IMG/VR virus record: IMGVR_UViG_3300021131_000063
Span: 1 to 21,055 of that record
Source of the DNA: a virus
Reading direction: 5' to 3' (one strand)
Length of the DNA: 21,055 nt
Positions 7,449 to 13,052 of this stretch are shown piece by piece; the first letter of the stretch is position 1, and each line of letters opens with the position of its first letter. A model generated the notes under the pieces. That model was not told the origin of the DNA, made no database searches, and worked only from the letters and a program-made list of their open reading frames with translations. A program made the position numbers and the translations under genes.

Positions 7449-9029
7449 TTATACCCAATAAAGCGGTTTTGCGTTACTTTGTGGCCTGTATAACATAGCT
7501 TCGGTCTTTTCCGCTATAGCTTCAACAGGTTTTTGTGCAAAACCAATGGTTCGTAGATGTAGAAGCGCCTGAGTCATACTATCAACCAAATCGTCATGCG
7601 CTCCCTTCGGGAACGATGTCGCTTGGGCAATCATCTTTTCCGTCCAATCAAAGTCAGGCGCGTAAATCATACCATCCGCGAAAAGATGCTGGATGGCGTA
7701 AGCGCGGGCTACTTTATCCCCCCGACCCGGGTCAACAAGTTGTATCCCCCAACTTTCGCGAGCGAAATGCACCCTGATCTCTTGCGCGACGGATATACCC
7801 GCTGCTTTTGATTCGATGAGAAGTTTGTCGATCTTAAATTTATTACACAGTAACCCGATTTGCTTCACAAGTTGTGGGAATTCAAGGCGGTCTTGCCACG
7901 CGTAGATGAGCATGATCCGCCGATTATCTTGGCGGTCTGTCCATACGCCCCATATGCTTAGAGCCGAATAATCGTTCTCTTGCTTTGTGGTATAGGCTGT
8001 ATCGAGCGAAGCGACGACATACTCAAACGGTGGGTAAACGGTTTTGGGTAACCCTTCCGCTCCGGACGTAGTCTCGTCCCAAAGGTTCCACCATTCTCTT
8101 TTGATGATGCCGCCGCCTTTTGGTTCTGGGCGCTGCTGCAACTGACCCGCTGCCGCAAATGGGCCGAGGCGGGTTTCAAGTTCCGTGACTTCCGGATCCC
8201 CAAATCGTTCAGGAACAAGAAGGTCTCCTTCCTCTCGTTCATCGATAAACCATTGAGTAATGCAACGGCGATCCGATTCAAAACGCATCGGTAAGCATAA
8301 ATGCGTCCAATTTCCGATGTCTTTTGACAAAATATGACCCGTAAGGTCATTTTCGTGGAGTCTCTGCATGATGACAATAAATGCGCCCGTCTTTGGGTCG
8401 TTGAGACGGGTGGACATGGATTGATCCCACCATTCGAGCGTACCATCACGGACAAGATCGGATTCCACTTCGTTCGCGTTGTGGGGGTCGTCAACAATGA
8501 TGATGCTACCACCTTCACCGGTGAGCGACCCGTCAACGGAAGTCGCGAGTCGATATCCGCCTTTATCATTGTCAAAGCGGACTTTTGTGTTTTGATCCGA
8601 TGTAATTTTAAATCGCTCCCCCCAGTACCGTTTATACCAAGGGCTTTCAAGGAGGCGGCGCGTTTTAAGGCTGTCGCGAATAGACAGGGTTTGTGCGTAA
8701 GAAGCAAACAGGAACTGGACGTGCGGGCCTGAAAGGGGGCCGTATTCCCTTTGCGCCCAAATCCACGCGGGGAAAGCGACGGAAACCATTGAGGACTTTG
8801 ATGTACGCGGCGGAACGTTAATGACAAGCCGCCTGATATCACCATCTGCTACCGCTTTTAAATGTTCCCCAATCGCGTTCAGATGCCACCCGTGTTTGTA
8901 CGGGTTTGGATCTATGTATTTCCACGCACCACGCAAGAATTTATGGATATTATTTTCATATTCCAACCGGAATATCTCTTTAATCGCCTCGTCAGGGTGT
9001 TCCGTAAGTGCTCTATTGTACTCATTCAT
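7449..9029 (-). CDS. Terminase large subunit (ATPase and nuclease)
   Basis: 526 aa. This is the packaging motor that cuts concatemeric DNA and pumps it through the portal. N-terminal ATPase: Walker A-like loop PPRTSKSS (73-80), Walker B IIIVDDPH (176-183), and a coupling segment MQRLHEND (221-228). C-terminal RNase H-like nuclease: first acidic residue in SLDTAY (D343), second in LLIESKAAG (E406), third in GAHDDLVDS (D479/D480 and D483). The length and the motif order are those of full-length large terminases. Its start overlaps the last codons of the small subunit gene by eight nt, so the two are translationally coupled. The Walker A of this group reads PPR-x-x-K-S instead of GKT, which is normal for it. 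Confidence 0.95.
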   Translation of the reverse strand: MNEYNRALTEHPDEAIKEIFRLEYENNIHKFLRGAWKYIDPNPYKHGWHLNAIGEHLKAVADGDIRRLVINVPPRTSKSSMVSVAFPAWIWAQREYGPLSGPHVQFLFASYAQTLSIRDSLKTRRLLESPWYKRYWGERFKITSDQNTKVRFDNDKGGYRLATSVDGSLTGEGGSIIIVDDPHNANEVESDLVRDGTLEWWDQSMSTRLNDPKTGAFIVIMQRLHENDLTGHILSKDIGNWTHLCLPMRFESDRRCITQWFIDEREEGDLLVPERFGDPEVTELETRLGPFAAAGQLQQRPEPKGGGIIKREWWNLWDETTSGAEGLPKTVYPPFEYVVASLDTAYTTKQENDYSALSIWGVWTDRQDNRRIMLIYAWQDRLEFPQLVKQIGLLCNKFKIDKLLIESKAAGISVAQEIRVHFARESWGIQLVDPGRGDKVARAYAIQHLFADGMIYAPDFDWTEKMIAQATSFPKGAHDDLVDSMTQALLHLRTIGFAQKPVEAIAEKTEAMLYRPQSNAKPLYWV

Positions 9030-9600
9030 CGGAAATATACTCGTATTCCGCCTCGATCATGATTTGATCCTTTGACTTCGGGGCCAGTTTTTGGAGCATT
9101 TTGAGGCGTTCCGTTTCCGGTAAATTACTAAAATCAAACACAATAGCGGGTGCGCGTTGTTGCTCTTCAGGGTCTTTATCCCGCCAATTCATCCGCGCTT
9201 TCGTTAAAAATATACCCGCTTGGATGGAGGATGGTTGGTCTTTCATCGCTTGTTGGTACAGGTTTTCCACGACCAAAGCATTCGCGATCTGCCGACCGTA
9301 CTGGATTTCGTGTTTGAAATGCTCCTGCAACCACCGTTTGGAAATACCGATGGTGTCTGCGATCTCGTCGTTCGTCAAACCCATCTTTGCGAGGCCCATG
9401 AGGGAGCGGCGAAGTCTATCGTCAAGGACAATCTCTTTCCTTTGACGAGGGTTCTTTTCAACTTTGTTTTTTGTTTTATACACTCTTTTGCGTTTTTCTT
9501 CGGGCATGCGTTGCCGTCCAATGCTTTTACCGTTAACGGATTTTTGATGTAACCGGCGTAATTTGACCTTTACACCGTTGATGACTTCCGTCTTGTTCAT
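9022..9600 (-). CDS. Terminase small subunit (DNA-recognition)
   Basis: 192 aa from the ATG at 9600. It would recognise the packaging start site and bring the large subunit to DNA. After a strongly basic N-terminal region (about 1-58), residues about 64-95 form a helix-turn-helix (RSLMGLAKMGLTNDEIADTI, then SKRWLQEHF). A second helical block that would form the oligomer follows (ANALVVENLYQQAMK), then AGIFLTKARMNWRD, a motif frequent in small terminases. The C-terminus overlaps the large terminase start. The open frame extends to 9693, but that part overlaps the divergent plus-strand gene and has no good ribosome binding site, so I prefer the ATG at 9600. A start at 9507 (MPEEKRK) is also possible. 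Confidence 0.82.
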   Translation of the reverse strand: MNKTEVINGVKVKLRRLHQKSVNGKSIGRQRMPEEKRKRVYKTKNKVEKNPRQRKEIVLDDRLRRSLMGLAKMGLTNDEIADTIGISKRWLQEHFKHEIQYGRQIANALVVENLYQQAMKDQPSSIQAGIFLTKARMNWRDKDPEEQQRAPAIVFDFSNLPETERLKMLQKLAPKSKDQIMIEAEYEYISDE

Positions 9601-9609
9601 GCGTATAAA
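9581..9609 (+). promoter_or_regulatory. Candidate sigma70-type promoter for the plus-strand small genes
   Basis: ATGACT (9581-9586) and TATAAA (9604-9609) are separated by 17 bp, matching the -35 and -10 consensus at four and five of six positions. Transcription would start near 9616, upstream of the ATG at 9661. The -10 box sits just before the small terminase start on the opposite strand. Confidence 0.4.
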
Positions 9610-9660
9610 ATGGATTAAGATATTCGGGTTGTCAATTCTTGCTTGAAAGATAAACGCAGA

Positions 9661-9903
9661 ATGGCTATTAATCAACTGCCTGACGAAGTTCACGACATTA
9701 CGATGGACCTGATGAATGCCCTTGAAGGGAGGGATTTAGCGATATCGGTCCTCTCCCTTATCAATTCCATCGCATTTTTGATTCAACAAATGCCGGAAGA
9801 GAACCACGAGGACATCCTGACAAATTCTACGGATATGTTGATGACATTGTTGGGTTTTATACAAATTGATCCTGAAGAGTTGGCAAACGCCACACGGCAC
9901 TAA
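9661..9903 (+). CDS. Small helical phage protein, unknown function
   Basis: 80 aa from the ATG at 9661; a TTG at 9643 would add six residues. The sequence is acidic and helical with a moderately hydrophobic middle (LSLINSIAFLIQQM, about residues 31-44) that is too short and too polar at its ends for a confident membrane helix. No Cys and no known motif. It is the first plus-strand gene after the divergent gap with the head operon. The ribosome binding site is poor for either start. It is followed 14 nt later by a gene with a strong AAAAGGAG site. I do not recognise a family. Confidence 0.62.
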   Translation: MAINQLPDEVHDITMDLMNALEGRDLAISVLSLINSIAFLIQQMPEENHEDILTNSTDMLMTLLGFIQIDPEELANATRH

Positions 9904-9917
9904 AAGGAGAATGCGTT

Positions 9918-10190
9918 ATGTTTGACCGCAATTACATGACTGAGGAAGAAGCGCTTGTTAAGTATTGCCCCCATCTTGAAGAAGATTGTCTGGGGCATGA
10001 CTGCATGATGTGGGTATGGCAAGACCCGCAGATTGTATGGTCGGAAGAATCTCCCGGCGAAGGTTGGGTAAAGGGCGAGATTGACGATGTTATTTTCAAT
10101 CTTGGGGGAGCGGAGAAAAAGCCGCCCAAATATGAATGGAAGAAAGAGCGGGAAGTTTTGCGTGGGCGTTGCGGATTGCGCAAATATTGA
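9918..10190 (+). CDS. Small Cys-containing phage protein (possible zinc binder)
   Basis: 90 aa. The N-terminal third holds CPHLEEDCLGHDCMMWVW with Cys at 17, 24 and 29; a fourth Cys is at 85 (GRCGL). This spacing followed by Trp-x-Trp occurs in a widespread family of small phage proteins with a K-C-P ... C-x-G-x-x-C-M-x-W motif that I recognise only as hypothetical. Four cysteines could bind one metal ion, but the last one is far away in sequence. The ribosome binding site AAAAGGAG lies before ATG 9918. It follows the previous gene closely and probably shares its transcript. No other function is visible. Confidence 0.75.
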   Translation: MFDRNYMTEEEALVKYCPHLEEDCLGHDCMMWVWQDPQIVWSEESPGEGWVKGEIDDVIFNLGGAEKKPPKYEWKKEREVLRGRCGLRKY

Positions 10191-10194
10191 TCAC

Positions 10195-10223
10195 TTGACA
10201 GCGACCCGAATAAACCATAGCTT
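10195..10223 (+). promoter_or_regulatory. Weak candidate promoter with perfect -35 box
   Basis: TTGACA (10195-10200) is five bases after the stop of the Cys protein gene. TAGCTT follows after 17 bp and matches the -10 consensus at only three of six positions. It would start transcription near 10230, at the edge of the repeat and hairpin stretch. Confidence 0.3.
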
Positions 10224-10232
10224 CATAGGTCA

Positions 10233-10334
10233 ATGAAATCCATCAGCCCGACAGGCATTGGGTCCGTATTTGTTAATTCAAATGTAAAAACGCACCGGCA
10301 ATGTTATGCGGAGAAATATCGGGTAAACGGATAA
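10233..10334 (+). CDS. Possible 33-aa ORF, perhaps a duplication remnant
   Basis: The frame reads MKSISPTGIGSVFVNSNVK, then a short tail ending in AEKYRVNG and TAA. There is only a weak AGGT ahead of the ATG. After the stop the same frame stays open and repeats the YRVNG codons 75 nt later, followed by YYKT and TAG (ending 10420). This could be a real small gene whose 3' part was duplicated, or chance. I do not recognise the peptide. Confidence 0.3.
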   Translation: MKSISPTGIGSVFVNSNVKTHRQCYAEKYRVNG

Positions 10335-10408
10335 ACGCATAAAGGAAATCCATCCTCCCGAGAAGTCCCATCCGATGGGCTTCCGAGTAGATATCGGGTA
10401 AACGGATA
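10316..10408 (+). repeat. 18-bp direct repeat, two copies 75 bp apart
   Basis: ATATCGGGTAAACGGATA occurs exactly at 10316-10333 and 10391-10408. The 75-bp offset keeps the reading frame. A partial upstream match (GAAATCCATC, then two different bases, then CCCG) precedes each copy at 10235 and 10345. Confidence 0.8.
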
Positions 10409-10454
10409 TTATAAAACATAGGGGTAAGCGGGTTTTTACTGTTTCACCGCCCTA

Positions 10455-10487
10455 GGGATGCCGAAGCAGAACAGTGTCAGGCATCCC
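10455..10487 (+). other. Stem-loop
   Basis: GGGATGCC (10455-10462) pairs perfectly with GGCATCCC (10480-10487) over a 17-nt loop. No T-run follows. A smaller hairpin, CTCACG-TTTTG-CGTGAG, follows at 10515-10531. Together they suggest a structured transcript ahead of the gene at 10647. Confidence 0.45.
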
Positions 10488-10646
10488 ACCCCCATTAGAC
10501 GATCTGGGTACAGGCTCACGTTTTGCGTGAGTCACGTCGCAATTCCAGACAGGGACCGCCATAACGTGAAGTACCCACCAAATTTCTCAAACAATTGGTG
10601 ATTTATGTGCGATAGGACGCATCTGGTTAAAAAACGGGAGAAGCAA

Positions 10647-10862
10647 ATGGATTACAAGGAAGTCATACGCGATTACGGGGTTGATATCTATTACACCCTC
10701 CTCCTCCCCGCCATCCGGGGATTGGAGTACAACAAAATCGAAGACGGGTACGTATACGACGAAACAAAAGCGGAAACCGTCAAAGCGACCATAGCGATCA
10801 TCGAAACACTCTTCGACATGGTGGATAGTGGATCCGATACGCCCACCGCACCTATTCCGTAA
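10647..10862 (+). CDS. Small acidic protein, unknown function
   Basis: 71 aa from the ATG at 10647, which has GGGAG seven bases upstream. An in-frame ATG at 10605 would add 14 residues but lacks such a site. The protein begins MDYKEVIRDYGVDIYYTLLL and continues with acidic helical sequence to a Ser/Asp/Pro-rich tail. No Cys, no membrane helix, no recognised domain. It stands after the hairpin-rich gap and overlaps a possible GTG-started ORF at its 3' end. Function unknown. Confidence 0.6.
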   Translation: MDYKEVIRDYGVDIYYTLLLPAIRGLEYNKIEDGYVYDETKAETVKATIAIIETLFDMVDSGSDTPTAPIP

Positions 10863-11067
10863 GCCGACCCTACAGGATCACTTACGCATACGCGCACATA
10901 AATGCGCAAGGGCAAGCCTTCGGCAGCTCGATGAGGGTCTCTCCCCCGCAATCCTTTTCCAGTACTGTGTGAACTCCGGAATGTGTTTATGCGAGGTGGC
11001 ACTGCGTGCCGCAGAGCGGCTTGATGAACTCGAAAATAGCCTCCGGCGGGGATCCAAAAAGGGGTAG
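10828..11067 (+). CDS. Possible small protein, GTG start, overlapping the previous gene
   Basis: 79 aa if started at GTG 10828, overlapping the previous gene by 35 nt. The C-terminal half looks protein-like (GMCLCEVALRAAERLDELEN, an amphipathic helix), while the first 25 residues look less natural. An internal ATG at 10981 would leave only a 28-aa peptide. The ribosome binding site is weak at both starts. It ends 63 nt before a strong terminator, which fits the last gene of a transcript. It may be real, but this is uncertain. Confidence 0.4.
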   Translation: MDPIRPPHLFRKPTLQDHLRIRAHKCARASLRQLDEGLSPAILFQYCVNSGMCLCEVALRAAERLDELENSLRRGSKKG

Positions 11068-11129
11068 CCCCATAGTAATTTAGTGGGGGTGAAGAATCGT
11101 GGGAAATTTGGGAATTTTTGGGGGATTAA

Positions 11130-11163
11130 CCGGGGATCCTAAAGGATCCCCTAGGTTTTTTTT
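11130..11163 (+). terminator. Strong intrinsic terminator
   Basis: GGGGATCC (11132-11139), a TAAA loop and GGATCCCC (11144-11151) form an 8-bp perfect stem, with a run of eight T at 11156-11163. It ends the plus-strand transcript that starts near 9616. Confidence 0.85.
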
Positions 11164-11183
11164 CAGGGGGGTATAGGACTGTT

Positions 11184-11310
11184 TTCCTACACAGGAATAT
11201 ATGTGCTGTCAACATAAGTAATACTACTTACTTGACAATACATTCATTCCTATCTGTTAGGAACGCATACCTATGTCAATATAGGTAGTAATACGTATAC
11301 GTAGTAATAC
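11184..11310 (+). promoter_or_regulatory. Dyad-rich operator/promoter region
   Basis: Within 127 bp there are five perfect inverted repeats: TTCCT-acac-AGGAA (11184-11197), TAAGTA-atac-TACTTA (11215-11230), TTCCTA-tctgt-TAGGAA (11247-11263), TACCTAT-gtcaat-ATAGGTA (11268-11287) and the 12-bp palindrome TACGTATACGTA (11292-11303). GTAATAC occurs three times (11218, 11288, 11304). TTGACA lies at 11232-11237, with a poor -10 (TGTTAG) after 17 bp. This pattern suggests regulator binding upstream of the gene at 11399. Confidence 0.5.
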
Positions 11311-11398
11311 TTATATATACTAAAGTATTATTGATTAAACCTTTGGTTTATGCAAGGATGCTATTGCGTCACGGGGACGCTACGAAAAGGATACTGCT

Positions 11399-11617
11399 AT
11401 GAAAAAAGACAATATTCTCACTGCCAAGTATTACGCTCAGGCACTCGCTGATCACGCTACAATCGCTCACTGGACTGACGGCAATGTTAATTTCCATGAG
11501 CAGTATATGCGCGATGCACTCGCAAAGATTGCCAAGTCTATGGGATACGCTCTTGTCGATATCACTGAGACTTTGGAGGCTTTTGAAGCCAGTGACGATA
11601 TTTCTATCGCGGCATAA
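11399..11617 (+). CDS. Small protein of unknown function
   Basis: 72 aa, helical and weakly acidic at the C-terminus (MKKDNILTAKYYAQALADHA ... VDITETLEAFEASDDIS). No Cys, membrane segment or known motif. AAAAGGA lies seven bases before the ATG at 11399. The upstream dyad-rich stretch suggests tight control. A perfect GC-rich hairpin (11623-11640) follows the stop by five nt. I do not recognise the family. Confidence 0.7.
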   Translation: MKKDNILTAKYYAQALADHATIAHWTDGNVNFHEQYMRDALAKIAKSMGYALVDITETLEAFEASDDISIAA

Positions 11618-11622
11618 AGCAA

Positions 11623-11640
11623 AGGGGGCGCAAGCCCCCT
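11623..11640 (+). terminator. GC-rich hairpin between two small genes (attenuator or processing site)
   Basis: AGGGGGC and GCCCCCT pair perfectly around a GCAA tetraloop of the very stable GNRA type. No T-run follows, so termination would be weak. The next gene starts 22 nt downstream, so this may stabilise the upstream mRNA or reduce read-through. Confidence 0.5.
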
Positions 11641-11661
11641 ATCATCAAAAGGATTGATACA

Positions 11662-11898
11662 ATGAAAACGATAGTATTATCCGCCCCTATCTATTGGGCC
11701 TCTTATCTAATCAATGCCGATGCATCAGGCATGGATGATAATGAAATTGAAGCTTGTGACGCATGGTTGCGTGCTGAATTCAGTCGGCAGTCTTATTCAT
11801 GCGTTGACGTGCTCGACGTTGGTTTTATGTATTACCATGACGCGTCTTTCTTCTATCCGTTGGGTTCGGATTGCGCTGAATATACTTTTATAGTTTAG
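11662..11898 (+). CDS. Small phage/plasmid-type protein, DUF6926-like
   Basis: 78 aa: MKTIVLSAPIYWASYLINAD, then GMDDNEIEACDAWLRAE and DVLDVGFMYYHDA. The pattern S-x-x-Y-W-A-S-Y-L-I-N-x-D-x-S-G, an acidic helix with D-A-W-L, then G-F-x-x-x-H-D-A is one I know from small proteins of phages and plasmids that I believe fall under DUF6926; the family name is from memory. No function is known. AAAGGA precedes the ATG at 11662. The stop is followed 30 nt later by a strong terminator, so it is the last gene of the unit. Confidence 0.75.
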   Translation: MKTIVLSAPIYWASYLINADASGMDDNEIEACDAWLRAEFSRQSYSCVDVLDVGFMYYHDASFFYPLGSDCAEYTFIV

Positions 11899-11927
11899 AC
11901 AGACTGAAACATTGTTGCACAATAATT

Positions 11928-11959
11928 AAGGCACGCTCTATTTGCGTGCCTTTTCTTTT
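11928..11959 (+). terminator. Strong intrinsic terminator
   Basis: AAGGCACGC (11928-11936) pairs perfectly with GCGTGCCTT (11944-11952) around a 7-nt loop, followed by TTTTCTTTT. It ends the plus-strand unit 11399-11898. Confidence 0.88.
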
Positions 11960-12002
11960 GTCCTATCCATTGTGCATTGCAGCAAAAAATGGGGTTTTGA
12001 GG

Positions 12003-12039
12003 GGGTCAAGTATTTCGCAGGTGCGAGATAGATTGACCC
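12003..12039. repeat. Long imperfect inverted repeat next to parS
   Basis: GGGTCAA (12003-12009) pairs with TTGACCC (12033-12039), and inside it TATTTCGC (12011-12018) pairs with GCGAGATA (12023-12030) with one T-G pair, closing on an AGGT loop. The whole makes a 15-bp stem with a small internal bulge. It may be the terminator of the minus-strand DUF932 gene, though the only nearby T-run on that strand is over ten bases beyond the stem. A protein-binding dyad is the other possibility. Confidence 0.55.
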
Positions 12040-12045
12040 GCCCCA

Positions 12046-12061
12046 TGTTTCACGTGAAACA
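12046..12061. promoter_or_regulatory. parS: Perfect chromosomal-type parS (ParB-binding) site
   Basis: TGTTTCACGTGAAACA is a perfect 16-bp palindrome identical to the ParB-binding consensus that is conserved across bacterial chromosomes. It lies in the convergent gap between the terminator at 11928 and the end of the DUF932 gene, three bases past its stop codon. ParB clamps load at such sites and spread on DNA. No parA or parB gene is in the window, so any ParB would come from the host or from elsewhere in this genome. Confidence 0.8.
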
Positions 12062-12063
12062 AA

Positions 12064-12837
12064 TCAGGCAAAGGCCTTTTCTGCTAGTCCCCACAATTGT
12101 GCGTTAAACCGTAAATCACTATCAGCACCACGTATCCGCCGGACAGAACGGGTTTTGCCTGTAGCGTTCCCTTGCAATCCGCCGCGGACTAGGTGCTCTT
12201 GAACGCGATTGAAAACATGCCATGCATTGTCCCCATTGTCTTCTATGCGCTTTGCTTCTAACAAATCACCAGCCACAATTGGTGCTTTATCTGCTATCGG
12301 ATAGCGAAGCGCAAGCGCAGCATGAGCGAAGTCTAATTGTTGGGCGTAGCTTAAATATTGTTTAGACCAGCCGTCAATCAGTCTATCCGCCGCGCTTGTA
12401 GTCGTTTGAATATGGTTTACCGCCGCCTTGATACGATACCAAAGGTTTCCGCCACGATGCCCAAGCGTTGCTTGCCCGAAGTCTTTAGAATAAGCGACAA
12501 TCCCATTCGCGCAAACAAAGCGGAAAACACCAGCAAATAACTCGACTGCCCTAGTCCCATCGTGTGCATTGCGTAAAAGGATTTGAGAGACTGTCCCATC
12601 GTGCTTTATTGGGGCTTCGCTATGCTGGAATTTGACAATGTGCGTATTAAATCCGAATTTATGCGCCTTTCGCACTCTTGCGGCCTGAGCGTCTACTACA
12701 CCATAACCAAGCTCTGCCATATGCCGCACTATATCTATAGTCGGAATATGCGCATATTTTGCGCTTCTAGTATGGTGTGGTTCCATTTTGAAAACTGCTG
12801 CTGGTAAATCATTAATGTTTTTAAATTGTGTTAACAT
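12064..12837 (-). CDS. DUF932 family protein
   Basis: 257 aa from the ATG at 12837, which has AAAGGAAG about eight bases upstream; the longer open frame to 12912 adds an unlikely hydrophobic start. The sequence has the marks of DUF932: KYAHIPTIDIVRHMAELGYG (about residues 27-46), then a conserved NAHDGTRAVELFAGVFRFVC (about 111-130), the box VCANGIV, and LGHRGGN. DUF932 occurs in many phages and plasmids, often as a single early gene, and its biochemical role is unknown to me. It has its own divergent promoter region shared with the gene at 13053 and stops three bases before the parS palindrome. The family call is firm by pattern; the function is open. Confidence 0.85.
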   Translation of the reverse strand: MLTQFKNINDLPAAVFKMEPHHTRSAKYAHIPTIDIVRHMAELGYGVVDAQAARVRKAHKFGFNTHIVKFQHSEAPIKHDGTVSQILLRNAHDGTRAVELFAGVFRFVCANGIVAYSKDFGQATLGHRGGNLWYRIKAAVNHIQTTTSAADRLIDGWSKQYLSYAQQLDFAHAALALRYPIADKAPIVAGDLLEAKRIEDNGDNAWHVFNRVQEHLVRGGLQGNATGKTRSVRRIRGADSDLRFNAQLWGLAEKAFA

Positions 12838-12883
12838 AGGCTTTGCTTCCTTTTGCTTTATGGCCACTATTAGCCATGAGCAG

Positions 12884-12912
12884 ACAATACTGTAAACTAA
12901 TCCTTTAAACAA
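12884..12912 (-). promoter_or_regulatory. Candidate promoter for the DUF932 gene
   Basis: On the minus strand, TTGTTT (12912-12907) and TATTGT (12889-12884) are separated by 17 bp, matching the consensus at four of six positions each. The start codon is 47 nt beyond the -10 box. Confidence 0.4.
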
Positions 12913-12992
12913 GCTTTTTTTGATGCGTGAAAATACTTAGTCTTTTGCTCATTCTGGGAATAAGTAAAAATGCGTATTTAATCGATTTGCGC

Positions 12993-13020
12993 TTGACTAT
13001 TGTCCCCACAATGTTTTACT
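12993..13020 (+). promoter_or_regulatory. Candidate promoter for the Cys-motif protein gene
   Basis: TTGACT (12993-12998) and TTTACT (13015-13020) are 16 bp apart. The spacer holds a small dyad, ATTGT-cccc-ACAAT, a possible operator. The gene starts at 13053. Confidence 0.42.
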
Positions 13021-13052
13021 TGCGCTTAATCATTGTAAAAGGAGTAAATGCA

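Larger units (their letters stand above)
10191..10604 (+). other. 414-nt stretch without a clear gene: repeats, hairpins, possible small RNA or decayed ORF
   Basis: The stretch begins with a TTGACA box at 10195. An 18-bp direct repeat (10316-10333 and 10391-10408) and a shorter repeat (GAAATCCATC at 10235 and 10345) lie in it. Hairpins are at 10455-10487 (8-bp perfect stem GGGATGCC/GGCATCCC, 17-nt loop) and 10515-10531 (CTCACG/CGTGAG). Apart from one weak 33-codon ORF, no coding frame with a ribosome binding site was seen. No tRNA cloverleaf is present. Confidence 0.5.
11068..11398 (+). other. 331-nt regulatory gap: terminator, then dyad-rich promoter region
   Basis: No gene is seen here. 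The first part is G/T-rich and ends in the terminator at 11130-11163. The second part (11184-11330) is AT-rich and holds several short perfect dyads and a TTGACA box before the gene at 11399, and is described in separate entries. Confidence 0.6.

Noticed and set aside
7958-8845. 295-aa open frame on the minus strand
   Set aside because: It lies wholly inside the large terminase gene in another frame, is Ser/Arg/Leu-rich as shadow frames are, and has no ribosome binding site.
10316-10408. Possible CRISPR array
   Set aside because: Only two copies of an 18-bp repeat, no third repeat and no cas gene.
10440-10560. Possible tRNA in the hairpin-rich gap
   Set aside because: The stem of 8 bp with a 17-nt loop has no D, anticodon and T arms in order and no GGTTCRA T-loop.
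11090-11140. GTG-started 17-codon ORF ending in the terminator loop (MKNRGKFGNFWGINRGS)
   Set aside because: Too short and without a ribosome binding site; its stop codon in the terminator loop is probably chance.
12838-12912. N-terminal extension of the DUF932 protein (MFKGLVYSIVCSW...)
   Set aside because: It looks like a signal peptide, but the ATG at 12837 has a good AAGGAAG site and the candidate promoter elements lie within the extension.
12927-13052. N-terminal extension of the Cys-motif protein (MKILSLLLILGIS...)
   Set aside because: It resembles a signal sequence only because of AT-rich promoter DNA; GGAG before ATG 13053 decides the start.
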